Positions 8,064 to 16,027 of a stretch of DNA of 44,669 bases are shown here, piece by piece. This DNA is from Bacteroidota bacterium. Lineage in GTDB: Bacteria; Bacteroidota; Bacteroidia; Bacteroidales; GCA-2748055. The translations under genes were made by a program, and so were the position numbers. Below the pieces are notes generated by a model. It was not told where the DNA came from. It saw only the letters and a list, made by a program, of their open reading frames with translations, and made no database searches. The stretch's first letter is position 1; each line of letters begins with the position of its first letter. Location of the stretch: NCBI GenBank assembly GCA_003648635.1, contig QMPQ01000003.1, positions 1 through 44,669 of the forward strand. Direction: 5' to 3'.

Positions 8064-9008
8064 ATGCGCATTGGGATCGATATGATGGGGGGCGATTACG
8101 CTCCCGGCTCTGTAATTCGCGGAGCCATTCTCGCCAGGGAATCCTTACCTGTTGATGTGGAAATTGTATTGATTGGAAACAAGGACATCCTTGCCCGCTA
8201 CTCGGAGGAACACCAACTCGATGTAAGCGGGCTTTCTCATATCCATACGGAGGATGCTGTTGAGATGGAAGACCATCCGCTCAAGGTATTCAAGGAGAAG
8301 CCGCAAGCGGGCCTTTTTCTGGGTCAGCGCTTACTTATGGATGGTTCATTGGATGGATTTTGCAGTGCAGGAAATACCGGAGCCATGATGGTTGGGGCTA
8401 TGCAAATTATCACTTCTATTCCCGGAATCATCCGTCCAGCTATTGCTGCAACTATACCAAATGTAGAGGGAACACAATCCGTAATTCTCGATGTAGGACT
8501 AAATCCAGATGCACGTCCGGATGTTTTATACCAATATGGCACCATTGGTACCATTTACTCCAGTTTAGTACATCAAATTGTTGATCCGACAGTAGCTTTG
8601 CTCAATGTGGGTATCGAAGAGAGTAAGGGGAACATGGTTACCCGAAGTGCATATCAGTTGATGAAGGAGTCCTCTAATTACAACTTTATTGGAAATATTG
8701 AAGCCAACGAGATGTTTGTTTCAACCAGGGCAGATGTAATTGTGACCGATGGGTTTATTGGAAATATGATGTTAAAGCAGGCTGAGGCATTTTATAAAGT
8801 TGTTTCCCTGAAGAGTGTTGGCAATGGTTACTTTGAATTGTTTAATTTTGAAAATTTTGGAGGCACCCCGGTGCTGGGCATAAATGCTTCCCTGCTAATC
8901 GGGCACGGAATCTCCAATGATAAAGCGATAAAGAATATGCTCCTTCATACAGTTGATGTAGTGGGAGCTGGATTGGTAAACAGGATTAAAGAAGAACTGG
9001 ACAGATGA
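8064..9008 (+). CDS. plsX: Phosphate acyltransferase PlsX
   Basis: The 314-residue cytosolic enzyme converts acyl-ACP and phosphate to acyl-phosphate, the donor used by PlsY for the first step of phospholipid synthesis. It starts at [14 protein letters not shown], the family signature, and contains [11 protein letters not shown] and [13 protein letters not shown], typical of PlsX. Length fits the family. It overlaps fabH by four bases (ATGA), so the two are translationally coupled, linking phospholipid initiation with fatty-acid initiation. The gap after rpmF is 35 bases. Confidence 0.96.
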   Translation: MRIGIDMMGGDYAPGSVIRGAILARESLPVDVEIVLIGNKDILARYSEEHQLDVSGLSHIHTEDAVEMEDHPLKVFKEKPQAGLFLGQRLLMDGSLDGFCSAGNTGAMMVGAMQIITSIPGIIRPAIAATIPNVEGTQSVILDVGLNPDARPDVLYQYGTIGTIYSSLVHQIVDPTVALLNVGIEESKGNMVTRSAYQLMKESSNYNFIGNIEANEMFVSTRADVIVTDGFIGNMMLKQAEAFYKVVSLKSVGNGYFELFNFENFGGTPVLGINASLLIGHGISNDKAIKNMLLHTVDVVGAGLVNRIKEELDR

Positions 9009-10009
9009 GCAAGATTGCAGCAGGAATAACAGGAATTCATGGCTGGGTACCTGAATACAGGCTTACCAATGACGAGTTAAGCACCATGGTGGAGACCTCC
9101 GATGAGTGGATCATGCAAAGAATAGGTATCAAGGAAAGAAGAATCCTGAAGGAAGGTGCCACCTCCGATATGGGTGCCCGGGCAGTGGAGGGTCTTTTAA
9201 AGAAGACAGGGACCTCTCCGGATGAAATAGATCTTTTGATCTGTGCTACCATTACGTCAGATTATAATTTTCCTGCCACCGCCAATCTGATCTGTGATAA
9301 GGCGGGAATAAAAGGTGCCTGGAGCTTTGATATTTCGGCAGCATGTTCAGGATTTGTTTTTGGATTACAGACCGCTGCCAGTTTTGTGCAGTCGGGCCAA
9401 TATAAGAAGGTGGTATTTGTTGGAGCCGATATGATGTCTTCCATAACCGATTATACCGACAGGACCACTTGCCCCCTCTTCGGCGATGCAGCGGCTGCTG
9501 TATTGGTAGAAGCGGTTGAAGATGACCTGGGAATAAAGGATGCTATTCTTGAAACGGATGGAAGCGGGATGAAAAATCTTCATATGAAGGCCGGAGGATC
9601 AGCCAGACCAGCCTCCCACGAAACAATCGATGGAAAGGAACATTTTGTGTTTCAGGAGGGGCAAGCCGTCTTTAAGGTGGCTGTATCAAAAATGGCAGAC
9701 GTCTCTATCGATATTATGGAGAAAAATGGACTCAGTCCCGACGATCTTACATGGTTAGTACCCCATCAGGCCAATATGAGAATTATTGAAGCAGTAGCAC
9801 GCCGGATGGGAATTCCCAAAGAGAAAGTGATGATCAACATCGAGAAGTATGGCAATACTACCGCGGCGACCATTCCACTCTGTTTGTGGGAATGGGAGTC
9901 ACAATTAAAAAAGGGTGATAATATTATTCTGTCAGCTTTTGGTGGCGGTTTTACCTGGGGATCCATCTATTTGAAGTGGGCCTATGATGGAAACAAGAAT
10001 AATGATTAA
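9005..10009 (+). CDS. fabH: 3-oxoacyl-ACP synthase III (FabH)
   Basis: The 334-residue condensing enzyme starts type II fatty-acid synthesis by joining acetyl-CoA (or a branched starter) to malonyl-ACP. The catalytic triad is complete: Cys114 in ISAACSGF, His254 in PHQANMRI and Asn284 in EKYGNTTAA. The thiolase-like two-half fold length is normal. Branched-chain lipids are common in this phylum, so a branched starter preference is possible but cannot be read from the sequence. Coupled to plsX by a four-base overlap; the bactofilin gene starts 20 bases after its stop. Confidence 0.96.
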   Translation: MSKIAAGITGIHGWVPEYRLTNDELSTMVETSDEWIMQRIGIKERRILKEGATSDMGARAVEGLLKKTGTSPDEIDLLICATITSDYNFPATANLICDKAGIKGAWSFDISAACSGFVFGLQTAASFVQSGQYKKVVFVGADMMSSITDYTDRTTCPLFGDAAAAVLVEAVEDDLGIKDAILETDGSGMKNLHMKAGGSARPASHETIDGKEHFVFQEGQAVFKVAVSKMADVSIDIMEKNGLSPDDLTWLVPHQANMRIIEAVARRMGIPKEKVMINIEKYGNTTAATIPLCLWEWESQLKKGDNIILSAFGGGFTWGSIYLKWAYDGNKNND

Positions 10010-10014
10010 ATTTG
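10007..10014 (+). promoter_or_regulatory. Possible internal -7 element before the bactofilin gene
   Basis: TAAATTTG matches TAnnTTTG perfectly and overlaps the fabH stop. No good -33 element lies 17-23 bases upstream, so the evidence is one-sided. If used, transcription would start near 10020, ten bases before the ATG at 10030, and would give the bactofilin/ATP synthase genes their own start. Confidence 0.35.
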
Positions 10015-10029
10015 CACAAAAAGCAGCAT

Positions 10030-10425
10030 ATGGCAAAAATAGGTGAAACAGAAAGTACCAACAAGATCAATATGATTGGTGTTGGAACCACTATTGAAGG
10101 TAGTATTAACTCCAGTGAAAATATCAGATTCGACGGCAATCTGGTCGGCAATCTGAATACCAAGGGGAAAGTGTTTATTGGTCAGAGCGGGACGGTAACC
10201 GGTGAAATCAGGTGTAAAAATTGCGAAGTTGAAGGTATAGTGGATGGTAAGGTCGTCGTGACGGAGTTGCTGTCGCTTCGTTCCATGTCGAAGGTATACG
10301 GCGAAATTAAGACTGGTAAGCTTGCCATAGAGCCGGGAGCAACATTTACTGGTAAATGTGATATGGGTGGAAAAAAAGCAGAAATCACCGAACCAGTCGC
10401 AAAACTCAAAGAAGAACGACGGTAA
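10030..10425 (+). CDS. Bactofilin (polymer-forming cytoskeletal protein)
   Basis: The 131-residue protein has the single DUF583/bactofilin domain, a right-handed beta-helix that polymerises without nucleotide. The repeating short strands are visible: GTTIEGSINSSENIRFDG, LVGNLNTKGKVFIGQSG, TVTGEIRCKNCEVEGIVDG and KVVVTELLSLRSMSKVYGEI. A 20-residue unstructured head and a short charged tail flank the core. Bactofilins scaffold cell-wall or membrane machinery. The ATG at 10030 fits the family N-terminus; an in-frame TTG at 10012 would add six residues. The 3' end overlaps atpZ by about 59 bases in another frame. Confidence 0.92.
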   Translation: MAKIGETESTNKINMIGVGTTIEGSINSSENIRFDGNLVGNLNTKGKVFIGQSGTVTGEIRCKNCEVEGIVDGKVVVTELLSLRSMSKVYGEIKTGKLAIEPGATFTGKCDMGGKKAEITEPVAKLKEERR

Positions 10426-10633
10426 AGATTCAGGTCTGAATTCCTTTGTCCGCTATTCCGGAATGGGATTTCAGATGGTTGCTATTATTCTTCTTTTCTA
10501 TTGGGCAGGTTCCAAACTTGATGAAAGAGCGGGCAATGAAAAACCCGCCTATACTGCAATACTCAGCCTTCTGGGTGTTTTCGCTGGTCTCTATATTGTA
10601 TTAAAGGACTTCATATTCAGGAAAGATGATTGA
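10367..10633 (+). CDS. AtpZ/AtpI family membrane protein
   Basis: An 88-residue protein with a basic, Asn/Lys-rich head and two membrane helices: FQMVAIILLFYWAGSKLDE and AILSLLGVFAGLYIVLKDFIF. This is the AtpZ-type pattern (hairpin of two helices with a GSKLDE turn) found at the head of F-type ATP synthase operons. AtpI/AtpZ proteins help c-ring assembly or magnesium supply. No ATG is available upstream of the helices. The GTG at 10367 is preferred; another GTG at 10358 would give three more residues. Either start lies well inside the bactofilin gene. It overlaps the next gene by eight bases. Confidence 0.8.
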   Translation: MEKKQKSPNQSQNSKKNDGKDSGLNSFVRYSGMGFQMVAIILLFYWAGSKLDERAGNEKPAYTAILSLLGVFAGLYIVLKDFIFRKDD

Positions 10634-11006
10634 CCGGATACGATTCATCTGGCAACTCCTGGTTCTTGCTTGCATATTTGCTCTTTTGGGAATGTTGTTA
10701 CTTCCCCGCATCAACGTGGAAATCTCCCCGGTGACATTCCTGATAACTCTTGGATCGGTGACATTGGTAAACTTACTTACCTTTCTTGTTATGCATACAG
10801 GAATTCAAAAAAACAGCAAGGATGGAGTGGTTTATCTACTGGGTGGAATAGGGGTAAAATTCCTTCTTTATCTCCTGTTTATTCTGCTTTTTTGGATTGC
10901 TACAAAAAATCTTTCCAAACCGTTTATCGTTACATTTTTTGCACTATATTTAGTCTTTACTTTTTTCACAGCAGGACGCCTGCTTAAGATACTGAAGAAC
11001 AAATAA
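10626..11006 (+). CDS. Small membrane protein of the ATP synthase operon (AtpI-like position)
   Basis: The 126-residue protein is almost entirely four hydrophobic helices: LLVLACIFALLGMLLLP, PVTFLITLGSVTLVNLLTFLV, GVKFLLYLLFILLFWIA and FIVTFFALYLVFTFFTAGRLL, ending in a basic tail. Sequence identity cannot be assigned with certainty, but topology and position between atpZ and atpB match the second AtpI-like protein of many Bacteroidota ATP synthase operons. A role in F0 assembly is an inference from place only. It overlaps atpZ by eight bases and is followed ten bases later by atpB. Confidence 0.7.
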   Translation: MIDRIRFIWQLLVLACIFALLGMLLLPRINVEISPVTFLITLGSVTLVNLLTFLVMHTGIQKNSKDGVVYLLGGIGVKFLLYLLFILLFWIATKNLSKPFIVTFFALYLVFTFFTAGRLLKILKNK

Positions 11007-11016
11007 TTACACCAAC

Positions 11017-12186
11017 GTGAGCACGAGATTTCTTGCTGTTATAAGCAGCCTTCTGATAGGATTAATCTTCATTGTACCCGGCACCCTACTTTATGGACAG
11101 GATGAACATCCTGAAACAGAAGATGCGCATCATGTAACTGTAGAAGCTCATCAGGATGAAACCGGGCATAGCGAAGCTGCCGAAGAAGAGTTTGATGCCA
11201 CGGAATATATCCTTGAACACATTAGTGATTCTCATGATTGGCATATCCTGACCAAGAAAGATGGGCATCATGTAAGTGTTCCCTTGCCAGTGATTCTCTA
11301 CAGTAAACATTCAGGATTGCATGTTTTCATGTCCAGCAAGATTGCCCACGGACACTCCCACGATGGATTCCAGATGGGTCATGGAACCATTGAAGTTATT
11401 AATAAGAAAGGTGAGACTGTAGAGAAGAGCCTGAACGGTAAGATCATCGAGGTAGATGAGCATGGAGCTTTGGTTGAGGCCGGACTGCCGCTGGACTTTT
11501 CAATAACAAAGAATGTTTTTATGATGATGCTTTCAGTCATCATCTTACTCTGGGTTTTTCTTAGCCTGGCCAGAGCGTATAAAAAAATGGGAATCAGTGA
11601 ACCCAAGGGTCTGGCTGGTTTTATTGAGCCGGTAATAATTTTTATCGAAGAGGATGTGGCCATACCAAATATTGGTGAAGAAAAATATATGCGATTCATG
11701 CCCTATTTGCTGACGGTTTTCTTTTTTATATTGTTGAATAACCTTATGGGATTGATTCCATTCTTTCCTTTCGGAGCCAATGTGACAGGAAACATCGCTG
11801 TGACCATGGTGCTGGCTGTTATCACATTTCTGATCACTCAATTCAGCAGTAATAAGGGACACTGGCAACATGTGTTTAATACTCCTGGCGTGCCGGTATG
11901 GCTGGCTCCAATTATGATTCCTGTTGAGCTTATTGGCTTAATCACCAAACCATTTGCTCTGATGATCCGACTCTTTGCAAACATTACCGCAGGACACATC
12001 ATTGTTCTGAGTCTGATATCCATGATATTTATTTTCAAATCCATTTTTATAGCAGCTCCCTCCATGTTGATGGTGCTGTTTATGGATATGATTGAATTGC
12101 TTGTGGCATTCCTGCAGGCATATATTTTCACCTTATTATCAGCTTTATTTATTGGAATGGCGATGCCTGAGCATCACCATGATTAG
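11017..12186 (+). CDS. atpB: ATP synthase F0 subunit a
   Basis: The 389-residue subunit a forms the proton half-channels. The essential arginine is Arg318 in MIRLFANITAGH, and the preceding PVELIGLITKPFAL helix is typical. The protein is far longer than the 270 residues of E. coli subunit a. After a signal-like hydrophobic start (FLAVISSLLIGLIFIVPGTLLYG) there is a His/Glu-rich stretch of about 140 residues (for instance EDAHHVTVEAHQDETGH and IAHGHSHDGFQMGHG) that should be periplasmic. Such extended subunit a forms are known in Bacteroidota. The start is GTG at 11017; nothing closer supports another. Followed 24 bases later by atpE. Confidence 0.95.
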   Translation: MSTRFLAVISSLLIGLIFIVPGTLLYGQDEHPETEDAHHVTVEAHQDETGHSEAAEEEFDATEYILEHISDSHDWHILTKKDGHHVSVPLPVILYSKHSGLHVFMSSKIAHGHSHDGFQMGHGTIEVINKKGETVEKSLNGKIIEVDEHGALVEAGLPLDFSITKNVFMMMLSVIILLWVFLSLARAYKKMGISEPKGLAGFIEPVIIFIEEDVAIPNIGEEKYMRFMPYLLTVFFFILLNNLMGLIPFFPFGANVTGNIAVTMVLAVITFLITQFSSNKGHWQHVFNTPGVPVWLAPIMIPVELIGLITKPFALMIRLFANITAGHIIVLSLISMIFIFKSIFIAAPSMLMVLFMDMIELLVAFLQAYIFTLLSALFIGMAMPEHHHD

Positions 12187-12198
12187 TTTTCACTTTAA

Positions 12199-12414
<216 letters not shown>

Positions 12415-12433
12415 CAAGGTTAGAGAACTGAAC

Positions 12434-12460
12434 AGGCCTGTAACGGTTGGTTGCAGGCCT
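12434..12460 (+). terminator. Strong intra-operon hairpin between atpE and atpF (attenuator or mRNA stabiliser)
   Basis: AGGCCTGTAAC pairs with GGTTGCAGGCCT's matching 11 bases (one G-U pair) around a five-base GGTTG loop, followed by TTCTTTG. The stem is GC-rich and perfect apart from the wobble. The U tract is short and interrupted, so full termination is doubtful because atpFHAG follow. Partial termination or protection of the upstream atpE message would both raise c-subunit output over b, delta, alpha and gamma. It fills most of the 76-base atpE-atpF gap. Confidence 0.65.
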
Positions 12461-12490
12461 TTCTTTGAAAACGATTAAACACAAAATATT

Positions 12491-12985
12491 ATGGATCTAG
12501 TAACGCCTGGAATAGGAATGATCTTCTGGTCTACCTTATTCTTTCTTGTTCTGCTGTTCATCCTTGGCAAATTTGCCTGGCCAGCTATATTATTGGCAGT
12601 CAAAGCCCGGAATGAAAGTATTAGACATGCGCTTGAGGCTGCAGACCGGGCGAAAGAGGAGATGGCCCAACTACAGGCTGACAATGAAAAGATTTTGGCC
12701 GAAGCAAGAGCTGAAAGAGATATGCTGATGAAGGAGGCAAAAGAGATGAAGGATATGCTGATTGCCGATGCCAAGGATAAAGCTATGGAGGAAGCCAATA
12801 AGTTGGTTAAGAGTGCAAGGGAGTCGATCCAGAGGGAGAAAGCTGGTGCACTGAATGATATGAAGGAGCAAATGGCCAATCTTTCAGTCGATATAGCTGA
12901 AAAGATCTTACGCATGAAACTGGAAGAAAGCAAAGCGCAGAAGGAGCTGGTCCATAAACTGATCAACGAAGCCGACCTGAATTAG
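12491..12985 (+). CDS. atpF: ATP synthase F0 subunit b
   Basis: The 164-residue peripheral-stalk subunit has one N-terminal membrane helix (about residues 8-30, IGMIFWSTLFFLVLLFILGKFAW) followed by a long charged coiled coil rich in Ala, Glu, Lys and Met (AADRAKEEMAQLQADNEKILAEA onward), which dimerises and reaches to F1. The conserved KFAWP-ILLAVKAR region just after the membrane is typical. Length fits the family. It starts 30 bases after the atpE-atpF hairpin and is eight bases from atpH. Confidence 0.95.
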   Translation: MDLVTPGIGMIFWSTLFFLVLLFILGKFAWPAILLAVKARNESIRHALEAADRAKEEMAQLQADNEKILAEARAERDMLMKEAKEMKDMLIADAKDKAMEEANKLVKSARESIQREKAGALNDMKEQMANLSVDIAEKILRMKLEESKAQKELVHKLINEADLN

Positions 12986-12992
12986 AAGCAGC

Positions 12993-13541
12993 ATGAACGA
13001 AAGTCAGATTTCAGTACGTTACGCAAAAGCACTGTTTCAGAGTGCAGCAGAACAGCATCTTCTGGATGACGTTTATAAGGATATGGAAGTGCTGACCTCC
13101 ACCTGTAAGCTGGAAGATTTCCTGTATATGCTTGTGGTCCCCACTTTACAGCCCAGCCAGAAAATCAGGCTGGTACGTGGCATTTTTGAAAAGAATATTT
13201 CAAAGCTTTCACTCTCCATGATCTTTCTTGTTATCAAGAATAAGCGGGAGTCCTTCCTTCCGGGAATTGCCAGAAATTTCAAGGACCTTTATCGCAAAGA
13301 AAAGGGGATTAGTATCGCCTCACTGATCACTGCACAGCAGGTGGACGAATCGGAAATGGATGGTATACGCAAGTTGATTAAAAAAGCTTATAATTCGGAA
13401 GTGGAGCTGACAACAGCAGTGGATGGAGATGTCATTGGAGGCTTCATACTGACCATAGAAGATATGCGTTATGATGCCAGCGTAGCAAGCAACCTTAAGA
13501 AATTGAAAAAACAACTACTTCAAACCAGTATTGAAAAGTAA
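12993..13541 (+). CDS. atpH: ATP synthase F1 subunit delta
   Basis: The 182-residue OSCP/delta subunit joins the peripheral stalk to the top of F1. The N-terminal helical domain starts ISVRYAKALFQSAAE, the family signature, and the C-terminal domain has the typical VELTTAVDGDVIGGFILTIEDMRYDASVASNLKKLKKQL, close to the consensus ending G-G-x-x-x-x-x-x-D-x-x-x-D-x-S. Gene gaps are seven bases on each side, consistent with cotranslation. Confidence 0.95.
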   Translation: MNESQISVRYAKALFQSAAEQHLLDDVYKDMEVLTSTCKLEDFLYMLVVPTLQPSQKIRLVRGIFEKNISKLSLSMIFLVIKNKRESFLPGIARNFKDLYRKEKGISIASLITAQQVDESEMDGIRKLIKKAYNSEVELTTAVDGDVIGGFILTIEDMRYDASVASNLKKLKKQLLQTSIEK

Positions 13542-13547
13542 TAGCAT

Positions 13548-15125
13548 ATGTCTCAGATTAAACCTTCCGAAGTATCGGAAATTTTAAAGAAGCAAATAGA
13601 AGGGTTCAAAAGCGAAGTTGAACTTGAAGAGGTGGGTACCGTCCTACAGGTAGGTGATGGAATTGCCCGTATTTATGGATTGAACAGTGTGCAGGCCAAT
13701 GAGATGATCGAATTTGATAGCGGAGTTACAGGAATCGTTATGAACCTTGAAGAGGATAATGTAGGGGCTGTATTGCTGGGTTCATCTGAACTGATCAAAG
13801 AGGGTGACTCTGTAAAGCGATCCAGGAAAATTGCATCCATTGGAGTGGGAGAACCACTACTGGGACGTGTAATTAACACACTGGGAGAGCCTATCGACGG
13901 GAAAGGGCCCATTATTGGAGATTTGCTCGACATGCCGCTGGAGCGTAAGGCCCCCGGTGTGATCTACCGTCAGCCTGTAAGTGAGCCACTGCAAACTGGT
14001 CTGAAGTCCATTGATGCCATGATTCCCATTGGGCGTGGACAACGGGAGCTGATCATTGGTGACCGCCAGACAGGAAAGACCGCTATTGCCATTGATACTA
14101 TCATCAACCAGAAAGAGTTTTACGAGAAGGGTGAACCTGTATATTGCATCTATGTTGCCATTGGACAGAAGGGTTCAACGGTTGCCAATATCCAGAAAAC
14201 CCTGGAAGAGGCTGGAGCCATGGATTACACTGTTATAGTCGCTGCAACTGCTGCCGATCCGGCTGCTTTGCAGTTTTATGCTCCTTTTTCAGGATGTTCC
14301 ATAGGTGAATATTTCAGAGATACCGGGAGGCCTGCCCTTATTATTTATGATGACCTCTCCAAGCAGGCTGTATCTTATCGTGAAGTTTCTCTTCTGCTGA
14401 GAAGGCCTCCGGGACGTGAGGCATATCCCGGAGATGTGTTTTACCTGCACTCACGCCTGCTGGAGCGTGCGGCCAAGATTATCCAATCGGATGAAATTGC
14501 CAAAAGCATGAATGATCTGCCCGAACAGCTGAAACCACTGGTAAAGGGTGGAGGATCGCTTACGGCGCTGCCGATTATTGAGACCCAGGCTGGTGATGTA
14601 AGTGCCTATATTCCGACTAACGTAATCTCCATTACGGATGGACAGATTTTCCTGGAAGCGAATCTTTTTAATGCAGGTGTACGACCCGCCATTAATGTGG
14701 GTATCTCTGTATCAAGGGTGGGGGGTAATGCCCAGATTAAATCCATGAAGAAAATAGCTGGTACGCTGAAACTTGATCAGGCCGTGTACCGTGAGCTGGA
14801 AGCATTTTCCAAGTTTGGCTCCGACCTGGATGCTGCCACCAAGGCTGTACTGGATAAGGGAAGCAAGAATGTGGAGATATTGAAGCAGGCTCAGTATTCC
14901 CCCATGGCTGTGGAGAAACAAATTGCTATTATTTATTGTGGAACCCAGGGTTTGCTGTCGGACATTCCATTGGAAAAGGTGAAAGAATTTGAAACGGAGT
15001 TTCTTGAGTATATGGAACTCAGGCACAAAGATGTACTGGCAGCCCTTGCACAGGGCAAATTATCGGATGATATAACCGGTACGATTGGAGATGTGGCTAA
15101 AGAAATTGTTGAGAAATTTAAGTAA
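13548..15125 (+). CDS. atpA: ATP synthase F1 subunit alpha
   Basis: The 525-residue non-catalytic nucleotide-binding subunit shows the P-loop GDRQTGKT (171-178), the IYCGTQG region and the alpha-family motif [14 protein letters not shown] in the C-terminal half. An N-terminal beta-barrel ([25 protein letters not shown]) is complete. Alpha-type rather than beta-type identity is clear from Gln in the P-loop (GDRQTGKT versus GGAGVGKT in the beta subunit encoded at 39.9-41.5 kb). Six bases separate it from atpG. Confidence 0.97.
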   Translation: MSQIKPSEVSEILKKQIEGFKSEVELEEVGTVLQVGDGIARIYGLNSVQANEMIEFDSGVTGIVMNLEEDNVGAVLLGSSELIKEGDSVKRSRKIASIGVGEPLLGRVINTLGEPIDGKGPIIGDLLDMPLERKAPGVIYRQPVSEPLQTGLKSIDAMIPIGRGQRELIIGDRQTGKTAIAIDTIINQKEFYEKGEPVYCIYVAIGQKGSTVANIQKTLEEAGAMDYTVIVAATAADPAALQFYAPFSGCSIGEYFRDTGRPALIIYDDLSKQAVSYREVSLLLRRPPGREAYPGDVFYLHSRLLERAAKIIQSDEIAKSMNDLPEQLKPLVKGGGSLTALPIIETQAGDVSAYIPTNVISITDGQIFLEANLFNAGVRPAINVGISVSRVGGNAQIKSMKKIAGTLKLDQAVYRELEAFSKFGSDLDAATKAVLDKGSKNVEILKQAQYSPMAVEKQIAIIYCGTQGLLSDIPLEKVKEFETEFLEYMELRHKDVLAALAQGKLSDDITGTIGDVAKEIVEKFK

Positions 15126-15131
15126 TTCCCA

Positions 15132-16019
15132 ATGGCTAGTTTGAAGGAAATACGTGAGCGCAAGGTCTCTGTGGCCTCTACCATGCAGATCACCAATGCC
15201 ATGAAAATGGTCTCTGCGGCCAAGCTGAAGAAGGCGCAGGATGCCATTGTGCAGTTCAGGCCCTATGCAGAGAAACTGCAGGAGATTCTGGCCAGTGTTG
15301 GTGACAGCATAAAGGATGATGAGGACAATCAGTATGTCGTACAGCGCGACAAGGAGCGGATCCTGCTGGTCCTGATCACTTCCAACAGGGGATTGTGCGG
15401 AGCATTTAACTCTAATGCCATCAAAGCCACCATTACCAGGGCACTGACCACTTTTGACAATCAGATGATGGCACGCCAGATTGATTTTATTGCTATCGGG
15501 AAGAAGGGTGCAGATTTTCTACGGAAAAAGGGATACAATGTGATCTTCGATGGCAGTGAGATATTTGATGATCTTACCTTTGACCGCGTGGCTCAAGTGG
15601 CCAATATGATCATGGGTCTTTTCACCGACGGTGAGTACGACCATGTGGATGTAATTTACAACCGTTTCAAGAATGCCGGAACGCAGATTCTGACGGAAGA
15701 GCAGTTCCTGCCCATCAAGGCGGATGAGCTGGCCGAAGAGTCTGGCCCTGTTTCCAACGTTGACTATATCTTTGAGCCCACCAAGGAGTATATCGTACAA
15801 GAGCTGATTCCCCGCTCATTGAGGCTACAGTTCTACAAGGCGATATTGGACTCGCATGCATCAGAGCATGGTGCTCGTATGACTGCCATGCATAAGGCAA
15901 CCGACAATGCCACCGAGCTTCTGAAAGAGCTTAGCCTGCAGTTTAACAAAGCCCGTCAGGCAGCCATTACCAATGAAATTCTGGAGATAGTAGGTGGAGC
16001 CGAAGCACTCAAAGGATAG
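15132..16019 (+). CDS. atpG: ATP synthase F1 subunit gamma
   Basis: The 295-residue central-stalk subunit. The start ASLKEIRERKVSVASTMQITNAMKMVSAAKLKKAQ is the conserved N-terminal helix of the rotor, and the C-terminal helix contains EHGARMTAMHKATDNATELLKELSLQFNKARQAAITNEILEIVGGAEAL, the most conserved part of gamma. It ends the plus-strand atp series; atpD and atpC are not here but at 39.7-41.5 kb. Its stop is only eight bases from the convergent carB stop, with no obvious terminator between. Confidence 0.97.
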   Translation: MASLKEIRERKVSVASTMQITNAMKMVSAAKLKKAQDAIVQFRPYAEKLQEILASVGDSIKDDEDNQYVVQRDKERILLVLITSNRGLCGAFNSNAIKATITRALTTFDNQMMARQIDFIAIGKKGADFLRKKGYNVIFDGSEIFDDLTFDRVAQVANMIMGLFTDGEYDHVDVIYNRFKNAGTQILTEEQFLPIKADELAEESGPVSNVDYIFEPTKEYIVQELIPRSLRLQFYKAILDSHASEHGARMTAMHKATDNATELLKELSLQFNKARQAAITNEILEIVGGAEALKG

Positions 16020-16027
16020 TACTTTAC

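Noticed and set aside
12475..12966. Minus-strand reading frame of 163 codons opposite atpF
   Set aside because: Its Ser/Ala/Phe/Ile-rich composition is the reverse complement of the Ala/Glu/Lys/Met coiled coil of subunit b, not a gene.
16020..16027. Terminator between convergent atpG and carB
   Set aside because: Only eight bases separate the stops and no stem with a T tract is visible.
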